Translations under genes and position numbers: made by a program
Notes under the pieces: model-generated
The model's input: only the letters and a program-made list of their open reading frames with translations
Told to the model about the DNA's origin: nothing
The model's database searches: none
Part shown: positions 54,501-64,000 of the stretch, piece after piece
Numbering within the stretch: the stretch's first letter is position 1
Layout of the letters: the number at the start of each line of letters is the position of its first letter
Assembly: GCF_028858725.1 (NCBI RefSeq)
Contig: NC_084773.1
Location: 7,678,350-7,742,349, forward strand
Direction: 5' to 3'
From: Colius striatus
Lineage: Eukaryota > Chordata > Aves > Coliiformes > Coliidae
Length of the DNA stretch: 64,000 nt

Positions 54501-57500
54501 CATGGGCAAACAGCAGAGGAAACTTTTGAACGTTTCAGTCTATTGTGCCTTGCTGAGCACATCATAACCCAGAGGTGACTGGCTTTGTGTTTTCAGTACC
54601 CTGTCTCTGGTTGCTGGAGGTAGGTGTGATGGAGTTTCCCTGTCAGCAGCTCAGCTGCATCATCGCAGGGCACCACAGCCCTGGAGCACAGGGACATGGC
54701 TGCTTTGGGGGGATGATGGGGGGGGCCAGGAAGGCTGGACCTGCCCCTGCACGGGGTACAGAACCCACCCATGTCCTTGCTCCCCGCACAGGCATTGCCC
54801 CTGTGCCTCCCTGCCCGAGCCTGGGGCTGCTCTGAGCACAAAAGCAGTGTGCCTGGGCATCCAAAGCACTGGTGTGGCATCCCTGCTCAGCTTTACGTGA
54901 GCCCAGGCTCCCTCTCCTGTCCCAGACAGGTCAAAAAGGGGAGCTTGGGCCTCCAACAGCTGCCTGCAAGGGTCTGGGGTCCTGGCTGGTCAGGGCTGCT
55001 GAGGCCTATTGGTTCCTGAGACTGGAGGCTGACTCCTCTCCCTCACACCGTGGGCTGAGCCCATGGCTGCCTTTCCCAGAGCCTGGGGACACAGAAAGCC
55101 CCACAGGTCCTCCCGCCATGCCTGGAGTGTGGCTGAGGCTGCTGTGGGGCCGGGGCCGCTCTCATCATGAGTCAGGGCAGGACACGTGAGGCCCCAGCGC
55201 CAGCCCTGACGCCTTGCCACCCGCCTGCCTGTGTGTGCTGGGGCAGGTGCCACCCACACCCTGCCCCGGCATCCCCAGCCACCACACAGCCCCGCAGGTA
55301 AGTGCCGGCACAGCGCTGGAAGCTTCTTGTGCTGGACACTGAGGGTGTTTTGGGGTTGTGTCCTTCTGGGTTGCTGATCCCTCCCCGAGGCATCACGCCG
55401 CCGTGTGAGGGGTTGTGCAGGGGAGCCACGGCACTTCCTTGTAACCTCTGCGTCTGCATGACTGGACTTCCTCATCTTTTAATCTTTTCCTCTGAAACCC
55501 GTGTGGGCAGCGCTCTGCTCTGTGCGTGGAGGAAGACTTGCCTTCAGTTCACTCGGAATACAAACGTGAGCTCTTCTGGCTTCTGATGAGCTTCTGGCTT
55601 CTTCCCTTCAAAGCTTTCCATCGGCCGCAGAGAGGAGCACACGGGGCTAAGGAGAAACACAAAGCAGGTAATTTCAGCGATGTACATAAATGTGTTTGGG
55701 AACGCTGCCATTGGGAGTGCAGCTGGAAAACAGGCAGCAAACTGCCCCAGGTTTGCAGGTGTGGGGCTGGCAGCAGCACAGCCACCGTGTCCAGGCTTGC
55801 TGTGAGAGCCGGGAGGGGAACCAAGTGCCGGAGCTGTGGCTGCGCCCGCTCCTTGCTGTGAGGATGGTCGCACTGAGCCTGGGGAGCTGCCCTCCCTGCA
55901 GTGACACGCACTCCACGGGTCTCTCTGTCTGCCTGTGGTCCAGGGCACTGTAAAGAGTGAAGTCTTTTGAGCTTTGCTACTTTTCTGACACATTTCAACC
56001 GTATTTGACAACAGGAAGGCAAGCGGTAAACAGCAGAACCATCTCACTGGTGGCATTGCCTGAGGAGACTGGAGTAGTGATGGTTTCAAACTGAGCCGGC
56101 GTGGATTAGTTTTTGTTGTCTTCCTGGAAGAAACTATCAGCTTTCACCACAGCCACAGTCATCCAGGACATTCTCCTGTGGAACCAACTGCTAGGACCAA
56201 CCCAAGACCTGCAGGTGCGCTTTATGAAGTTCCTTTGGCTTGAGAGGGGGGCAGGGAGGGCCGTAACCTTTATGTTTAAAATACAGTTTAGCAAGATTTG
56301 GTGTCAGGATATGGCTTAAAGGAAAGGTAAAGGTAGTTTCACAGGGGAAAGGCTTAGGATTGTCTGTTTTTTGTCTTCAATTTAAAACACTTTTACTTTA
56401 TGTGCAGTTCTTGCTATGCCATTGAAGTTTCACTCAGAGGTATTTCAGCAGCTAAGCAAAAAGTTGTGTATTAGTTCCAGTTTCTAACCAACTAGGAGAA
56501 GTGTGACTGCACCACACTTTATTCTGACATGCTAAAAAGACCTCACTGCAATTAAGTTCTGATTTACTGTGGGGAAAGCAAGGTGAGGTCTGTTGTTCTT
56601 GTCATTCCCTAATGAGCTCACGGCCAGGCCCATGCTGGTATATCGTCATCCTTCTCTCATTATGAGGTGTAATCGGCTGAATCGCTTTGAAAACATACAA
56701 CAATTAAATACATGTGCTTATCCTTTGTTTAGATCTGATTTGCTTTCCGTAAGAGTCACAGGGGAATTAATTGACCACAGTCTGAAGAGAAATGAGGTAC
56801 TCAACTTCCTTAGTTATGTAAAGCTTGGTGAGTGGCTGTGCTGGAGGCACAGTGAGGGAGACAGGAGCAGACACTTCTGGGGCCTCTGGGTCTCAGCAGA
56901 GAAGGAGGAATATAAGTGCATTAGGCAAATGTGTTTCTCCTGCTGGTACTGCTGAGCAGTCCAGTCATTTGGGCCAGGAAATGTAGAGTTTTAATGTAAA
57001 TCAAAGAGCAAAGGAGGTTGATAGCATCTCCTCTGCCTTCAGTGTTGAATCTGCTCTTCCTTTGCACATGGTGGGTCAGATCTGCTCATGCCTACCTGCT
57101 CACTTTGTCTGTGGGATGGCACAAAGCTGGTGTAAGGCAGCTGCTGTAACAGGTCTGTGTCACAGGAAGAGCAATGTGCCTTGAATGTACCAATGAAAGT
57201 GGCCTTAACTAGTATTAGCAGCCTCAGACAGACGTGAATGTCACTGACCAGTGAAACCTGGGATATTTATATTTTAATGAAAAGGATATAATCAGTTAGA
57301 AAATAAATGTCTGTAGTGAAAGCAACTTTGCTCTTTAGGCCTGGTATTTTAACTGTGCAGTCCACAATGAAGTCTAAAGGATGTAGCTTACAAAAGCAAA
57401 AACTATTGCAAAGCTTAAGCTGAATCAATAGGAAGGCAAGAGCAAAAAGGCTGAAAACCATAGCTAGAGAACAGCCCAGAAATGATGTTCTGTACTGTGC

Positions 57501-59253
57501 ATCCAAGGAGTTTACCCAGGGTGTGGTGTGCTGGGTTCCTGGGTTCAACACCTGTGTTTCAACACTGGGGCACAGGTGTGTTTCCTGCATTCCCTGTGGG
57601 GTGCTCACAGGCTCCTGCTGCCAGTGACTGTCATGCAGCAAAGGCTGAGAGTCAGCAACAGACTAATTGATAGAGCTCAACCTTGTTTGTCCAAAACCTT
57701 GGCAGTTTTTCCAGGTGTGTCAGGGGGTTAAATGAAAGGCATTGTCTGCCACTGGAGGTGTCTCGCACAGACCCTGGTCAGGAGTAATCTCAAAGGGTTC
57801 TTCAGATATGAAGTTATTTTTATCTCTCAGTACACCTAGGAGGTAGGGAAGCAGTTTTCTGGGCTTTGCCTCAGAAGTGGTTAAAGAGGTGATGTTATTT
57901 TTACCAGAGCCATACAGCCAAACAGTGGCTAAAAAGAGTTTCAAACTCTTCACCTGAAACATTTGCAGCCCAGGAAGGGAGAAAGCCCCCAGAATCACCA
58001 GCACACTGACAGCACAGGCCCTCGACCCTGGCTGCAGAGGAGAGAGGGGCTTTGCAGCAACTTTGGAGTCTGCTTGTGTCCAGTTTATTCTGAGAGCTGA
58101 CACACTAAAAAGTTGTTCTGTTTCCACACTGAAGATGCTTTTCCTGGTGTGTTCCATTGTATTTCTGAAGATGTGAACTGGAGCTGTTTTGGGTTTTGTG
58201 TTAGAAGATTTTTCTGACTGCTATGATGGGCTCTAGAGAACTGAAACTGCCTGTAGGGAAAAAAAATGGCTTTCCATCTGGAAAATGTAAAGGAAATACT
58301 TTGTTTTCAAACTGCTTGATTTAAAGTGTTTTGCTAATGGACCCAAAAGTTGTAAGAGAAAGTGTGGGTGTATAAGCTGTTTTCCTGTTGTGCTCTGCAG
58401 AGTGGAAACTGCACTTCAGGCTCCCTGAAAATCTTCTCTTGCACCTCTAAATGCAATGGTGCTTTAGTTGAAATGCTGCATGATGCAGCCAGTGCAGGGT
58501 GCCTGGAATACAGGAGGTGGAGGCAATTGCTCACAACCACCACCAAAAGTTGCCTCGTTAGAACAAAACAACATTTCTGGGGTGAGTTTAGCAAAATGAA
58601 AGGGAACGTTGGGTTTTGGGGATGTCAGAATGTTTTGTTTCTGTGGCTAATACCAGTAAGAAATCTGGGATAGACTCTTGAACATTTGTAATTCATAAAC
58701 CTCAAGTGAGTGGGAATTTCCTTTTCATGACAACTTGGGAAGAACACACGTTAAAGTGTCAAAGTCTTCCGTGAGACAAGGATTCCAGCTCTTGAGGGAC
58801 TGTGTCTATCACTCTCCTCGGTACATTTTAAGTACAGGGATGTCAGTGGTAATAATGGTTCTGTTTTGTGAATGGGGCCTATTAAGTTACTCACATCTGC
58901 TGTGAATAGTTAATTAGACACCTCAGTAGCTGTAAAAAACCAACAATGTGAATGATCAGGTTGGACTTCTTTTCCTTTTACTCATGATGATCAGACTTCT
59001 GTAGTTTCTTAATAACCAAAGGCCAGCTCAGCAAGACTCATGCAGAGGAGCTGAGAATGGGTCCCAGGAAGGTAAATGAATCATGATTGAATGATAGAAC
59101 TGAAACTCTCATTGCAACAGAGAAGGGATTTCAAAACCGAAGTGCCTAGAGACAGACAGACACCATGATTGCAGAAAATCGAGTGCAAGACGGAAGATAG
59201 AGGAGGTCACACTGATCTGTTTCTAAACATGCTTATTGTCTCCTTTCAAACAG
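48560..59253. other. Gene-poor stretch between BRK1 and the CARD-like gene
   Basis: I see no exon set with family motifs in this ~10.7 kb. Human VHL would be expected after BRK1, but none of its exons is recognisable on either strand. GC-rich zones lie at about 54600-55400 and 55600-55900. CCCCGCAG|GTAAGTGCC at 55293 and GACCTGCAG|GTGCGC at 56216 are donor-like and could end non-coding 5' exons of the gene at 59262. An ATTAAA at about 50429 is unassigned. An AT-richer block with well-varied sequence lies at 56590-56830. No RNA gene is recognised. Confidence 0.5.
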
Positions 59254-59261
59254 GCACAGCG

Positions 59262-62200
59262 ATGGAGAACCTGGATGTGCCATTCCCAGACCTTACTGAA
59301 GAACAGCTCGGTAAGCATAGCACACAAAGGTCAATGTTTCAGCTCATTTACACCCAGTGCTTGCTATTGAGGTCACGGGTAAGGGCACTTGTTTCCTTTA
59401 AAAACACGCTCCATCTGTCTCTTTGCCTGTGAAAGAGAGTCCAGCAGTCAGTTCCCAGCTCTTCCACAGGCTTCTCTTCAGGCCTTGGACCATGTGGTTG
59501 TGGGAATTCAGATGTATGAAGGGAGATTTTGCAGTGTGTTGATGCCTAATGAGCTGTCTCAGTACCCTGGCATCCAGCCCTTTGTGCCTGTAAAATATCA
59601 CTGGTCAGAGTAAGTACCCCTGAAGTAGCCAGGAATAATTCCTCTGCTTCTCTGAGACATCAGTATGGACTATTGGCATTGTTCTGCTGATTTCTGGTAG
59701 GCTGAGCTGCTAATACAGTACAGCTTTACTCTTTCCTGTGCACTAACATGCTGATGTTGGCCAGTCTGATGTGTCACCACAACACACTGCCCTGCAACCC
59801 CCCTCTGCTGCTGCACACTGATTTGCTTGCTTTTTCCTCCCAGACATTTTGCAGAGGGCTTTTACTGCTGATGCCAATTACTTGGAGAATCATGAGAATA
59901 TGAACCAGTCCTTCTGGGAATCACTTGTGAAATGTTTAGCCAGCACTGACCCACCTATCCTGAATCCTGGGGAAAAGAACAATGTAAGTTGCTATAGAAA
60001 CTTGCATCCCTGTAAGACATTGTCATACAGATACTTTTACACTTCTCTGATATGCTTTGGAAAGAGAAAACATCCAGTCCAGTTATCTGATATGCTAAAC
60101 CAAATCTGAAACATGCTAAATGCTGTCAAAAGGCGCTTGGACAAATGACGCTCAGGCTACTGCTTTTTACTCCCATCCTTCCCCATGTGCAAAACTAACT
60201 GGCTTTGTGTAAATACCTGACCATCAGTTTGGCTCCTTGCTTTCTGTCAGGACCACTGTTAGTGATGTTCTGCTGTAAGATGCTGCAGAGATGACATGTT
60301 TGGGTTTGGACTCTTTCTCCAGCTTTTAAATAATTCACTATTACACCATGTTTTTTTCCCAGCTGATGGCTCTGCTCCAAGCTGCTGAATGGAGTTTACA
60401 TTCTCTTCACCTCTTTGGCATTTATCTTTGTCCCTGGTTTCCCCTTTGTGTCACAGGGACAGGGGATTGTGACATTTCCCACTGTACAGCAGGGTATGTT
60501 TTTAGAGGATACATTTTATTGGGAGGACTATTAGCGGTTTCCTTGCCTTTCAGCTCCTCAACAGCCGCAATGCCTTGCCTGGAGGCTGTGCAGCCTGCCT
60601 GAAAGCCATAGAGAAGGAAGGAGGCAGGGCAATGGCTGTTCTTTACCTCTTGCTGAAGACAACCAACCCATCTGGATACAGGCAGCTGCCCAGCTCCAAG
60701 GGAAAGGGTGAGTCCTACCTGACTGCTTGTCAGCTCTTTTGTTAAAACCACTGCAGTGCCAGAGGGACCCAGTGCCAGTCTGAACACTCTGCTACATGCC
60801 CAGAAGCAAGTATTGGTGAACAACTACAATGTAGAAATACTGCTTAGAAAAGCCAGTTGGGTATGGTGGTAATGGCAACCAAAGATGCTTTTTTACTTTG
60901 GTTTGACTTGGCTCCTCTGGGGAAAAATCCTTGTGTGTTTGGTGACAGGACATCCCTGGGTGATGATGCCAAAGACATTTCTCTGACTGAAAGTGGTGCC
61001 CCAATCTTTCCTCTGTAGCTGGATTCATGACACTCAGGATGCTTTTTTTTCCTGGATTGTTGTTCAGCCAGTCTGGACCCCTCTGAGCTCTCACAGTGGC
61101 AATAAATCTGAGCCACTAAAAACACTTTTGCAAATGACCCTAAAAGCACACAGAGCAGTAAGTAAAAGGAGTGGATAGAGGCTGCTGCTCAAGGTGCTGA
61201 TCCTGACAACAAAGTCCGAGTGGACAACACTGCACTTCTCTCTCCTTTGCCTAGTTGTGCAATGAGAAACTAAGTGCAGTACCATGGGGTCTGTAGAGTC
61301 AGTCACTGCCTTGAACACATCACAGGGCTGCACACATTAAAGATGACCCTGAATGGAACTGCAGACCCTTCAAGGGGATCCTGTTCCTGCCTTGATCACG
61401 TTTTCATGAAGGGGAGAGACCTCCCAGCCTGGAGAGCAGCCCAGCTTTGGTCACCTGTTAGAGTAGGATTGTTTGTTGCAGCAGCTCCCCCTCCCTGCTC
61501 TTGCAGTGAGCAGCACAGAGCAGCACAGGGTGGCCACGGGGGATGCCTGGAGCCACCAGCCCCCAGCAGAGAGCTGAGCCGGGAGCTGGCCAGAATCACC
61601 TCCAACTCCAGCCACACAAGCCAGGAGCACTTCACTGCCTGAGCTGCAGCCTCTGGGGGCTCTGTGCCATGGGAGGGTGCCAGCCCTGCAGCACCACCCC
61701 CAGGGACGTGGCTGAAATCCTGGGGGAACGGGAGAAGCAGCCCAGGGAAGGGAGAGCAGTTATTGCCCAGCTAAAGCACCTTCCAGCTGCTTCAGGGAAT
61801 GGGAATTTTCCCAAGGATAGCACTGGGGATAAATTAACAGCCAGAATATGAAACTATAGGCATCTACCACAGCCCTTTAGAAAAGGCTAACGAGCTGTGC
61901 CTCTGGTGCTTTCATTTGTAATGCTTGGTCCTACTCACTGTGTGCAAAAGACACAGCTGAAGTAACACCAAGGGCTGCTTTTCTGTCAGACAACCTCTAA
62001 CAGAGCATTGTGAAACCCCTCACAGGGAAAGACAGAAAATGTATCTAGTTGTTTATTGATTTTTTTTCCCCTATAAAGCAGATGAAAAACTGAAACTCCT
62101 GAAGAGACTGGAAAGGACTCTCATGCTTTCACACGGGGAAAAAAAGGCTGAAAGCTCATCCTCTGAGTCCATGGATGAAGATACACAAGGTAAAGGGGAC

Positions 62201-63686
62201 GTATTTTATTTTCTCTTATGCATAATTTAGTCTGATTGTATGTTCTAAGAGACTCACATGGAGACTTGCAGCAATTCAGGGCAATTCTGCAGAACTCTGG
62301 GGAAAATAAGGTGCAAAATAGAACACAGAGCTGATGATGGATGTGTTTAAAATCAGACCTTTCTCCCCACATCCCTTTATCCAGGCAGTGATGGGGAAGA
62401 TTTAGGAAGACAGAAGTCCGAAGGCCAGTTGCTTGGAGGTAGGATCATGGTGAGGGCAGTATTGGGTTTTTTATTGCAGACAACCTGTATAAACCATGAA
62501 AAGGGTAATTTCTGGCATTCTTTGGTTTGACTTATGAACAGAGGTATATTAATGTGTAAAGGTGTAGGAAAAGGACTAGTCAGAGTCCAGCTGTTGCAAA
62601 GGCATTTCCTACAAGATGAAGCTCAGGAAATATTAACATTAATTAACAATATTAATTAGCCATATTATGTGCTTTGAGTTGAACCACGAGAAGAGCAAAG
62701 TCTTTTGTGTGAGAGTCCTGCTGCCTGAGCCTGCAGAGTTGGCACTGAAATGCAGCAAGAGTTTTGAAAGTATCTATTGCAACCACTACTTGCAGGGTCT
62801 GCAGTCAGCCCTCGGTGCTCACCTGAGACTGCCAGCCAGGATGGCACCTGGGATCTGAGTCCTGAGGCTTTTCCTTTCCTTCCAAAGGAGAAATAGAAGT
62901 ACAATTCAGATGAAGAAAATGTGCTGTGCCAAAACACAAACAGCTACCAGCTCAGGGTGTAGCATCATGGATGTGAAGAAGTTAAGGCTTTCATCAATAA
63001 TGTCTTAAGTTGATTTGAGTCTAGTTCTGCCTGACTGCAGCTCATGTGAGAGCTGGAATACAGGGGTTAATAGTCCCTGCATGTTTCCCATTTACAAGCT
63101 GCCCTCTCTGAGTTGGTGTCTACCTGGTCACTTTCACACCCTGTGATTTCAGTGGCCTTGTGTGGGCTGGGGCTGGCAGGCAGCTGTGCATACTCCTGGC
63201 CACTAACCTACCCCACCTTTGTGTTCTGTTTTAGGCACACCAGTAGAGGTGGTTCCCTACAGAGATCCAGGTAAGTGTTCCCAGATAACCTCATCCTGCT
63301 GGAAGGAAGACTGTAACTGCAGTTTCTTCTTTCTGACATGCTTATACATAAGTAATACTCCCCAGCTGTAAATCTGTGGGGTTCAAGTTAGCCTGGTGTT
63401 GGACCTGGCCATGGTACAAACATTGTGTGGCAAGCTTGTCATAGTGGCTGAGCGCGAGCAGGTGATTTGTACAAGGTGTTTTAGCAGATGAACTCATTTT
63501 TTTCCAGGCCTGACAGGTTCTCACATGATCAGCTCACAGCAGTTGTCATCATTTTCTGGGGAAATGCCAGCAGTTCTATTGGGCAACTATTCAGCCTTTG
63601 CCAAGGCCAGGCAGCCTTCAGCATTCCCTGCAGCCTCTATCTCCTGCTGCACAGGGATGCAAGACTGGGAGGGAGCTGGATCCTGA
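59262..63686 (+). CDS. Unnamed gene with N-terminal CARD-like domain
   Basis: I do not recognise this gene. Seven exons join in phase: 59254-59310 (ATG at 59262), 59844-59983, 60554-60707, 62079-62189, 62385-62438, 63235-63270 and 63508-63686 (TGA), all GT-AG, giving a tentative 240 aa. Residues 10-110 look like a death-fold CARD: FPDLTEEQLDILQRAF, NQSFWESLVKCL, an ILNPGEKNN turn, then CLKAIEKEGGRAMAVLYLLL and KTTNPSGYRQL, matching the CARD 'LL..l...G..a...fl..L..t.p' pattern. A basic KLKLLKRLERT segment and an acidic Ser-rich stretch (SSSSESMDEDTQ, GSDGED) follow. CARDs mediate assembly of innate-immune and apoptotic complexes; that role here is inferred only. The last exon is the least certain, and the gene may continue past the window. 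Non-coding 5' exons are likely upstream. Confidence 0.55.
59470..59609 (+). other. Orphan exon-like segment inside intron 1 of the CARD-like gene
   Basis: CAGCTCTTCCACAG acts as an acceptor and GTCAGA|GTAAGT as a donor, with one frame open throughout (SLQALDHVVVGIQMYEG). That frame does not fit the phase of the surrounding coding exons; inclusion would bring a stop within about 17 codons. It could be a poison exon, a 5' UTR exon from another promoter, or chance. Confidence 0.3.
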
Positions 63687-64000
63687 TTTCCTGAAAACCA
63701 TGCTACTCAGCTCTGAACACCTTCCTCACCTAGCTCTGAGCATCCCCCAGCAGACCAAGCTAAGTGGATGCCAAATGACAAGAGAGAAATGGTGCCAGCT
63801 GAGAGCTTGACCAGACATTCAGTCTAATGGCACATGTCCTGTCATCAGGCACTGCTTAGAAGCAGCAAAAGATATAAAAAGCCCACAGTAGGAAAGTGTG
63901 GATGGCTTGACTGTGTTGCCCACTGTAGTGGTTTTGCTCCATCACTAATTGGCCAGGCCTGGGTCAGGTGCAGGGTCCAGCTTAGAATTGACTGGCCCTA
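63687..64000. other. Window end, no feature recognised
   Basis: After the tentative stop of the CARD-like gene I see no poly(A) signal and no clear exon. This may be 3' UTR, or an intron if the true gene continues beyond the window. Confidence 0.4.

Noticed and set aside
54990-55475. 161-codon minus-strand open frame
   Set aside because: GC-rich region with several overlapping open frames and no recognisable domain.
55544-56089. Overlapping long minus-strand open frames (181 and 157 codons)
   Set aside because: Two frames are open at once in Cys/Pro/Ser-rich sequence, which points to base composition rather than coding. No family match.

Overview
This window looks like avian nuclear DNA. 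It has compact, intron-rich vertebrate genes with GT-AG splice sites, two CpG-rich promoter zones, few repeats, and repeats that are mainly CR1 LINE fragments, several ending in the CR1-type 3' tail. I cannot name the species. Joining exons by eye across matching splice phases gives four recognisable genes and one I cannot name.

Layout: (1) 252-1916, the last three coding exons and poly(A) signal of USP4, plus strand, truncated at the left window edge. (2) 1917-4248, an intergenic gap between two convergent genes. (3) 4299-8474, complete EMC3, minus strand, eight coding exons, 261 aa. (4) 8475-9823, a GC-rich head-to-head promoter shared by EMC3 and FANCD2. It contains a 70-bp minisatellite of about six units, each carrying a splice-donor-like sequence. 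(5) 9833-48002, complete FANCD2, plus strand, 43 coding exons, 1,441 aa; the ubiquitin-acceptor lysine is Lys560. CR1 fragments and simple repeats lie in its introns. (6) 48082-48471, complete BRK1, plus strand, 75 aa, starting only 79 bp after the FANCD2 stop codon. (7) 48560-59253, a long stretch with no recognisable gene. (8) 59262-63686, a multi-exon plus-strand gene model whose N-terminal ~115 residues resemble a CARD (death-fold) domain and are followed by an acidic, Ser-rich segment. I do not recognise it.

FANCD2 is the monoubiquitinated core of the Fanconi anaemia crosslink-repair pathway. EMC3 is the insertase subunit of the ER membrane protein complex. BRK1 is the smallest subunit of the WAVE actin-regulatory complex. 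USP4 is a deubiquitinase. They share a neighbourhood rather than a pathway. The EMC3-FANCD2-BRK1 order matches human 3p25, while USP4 lies at human 3p21. Neither VHL nor FANCD2OS, the human neighbours of BRK1 and FANCD2, was found. The items most worth a second look are the splice-donor minisatellite in the shared promoter, the FANCD2/BRK1 junction without a separate poly(A) signal, and the unnamed CARD-like gene.
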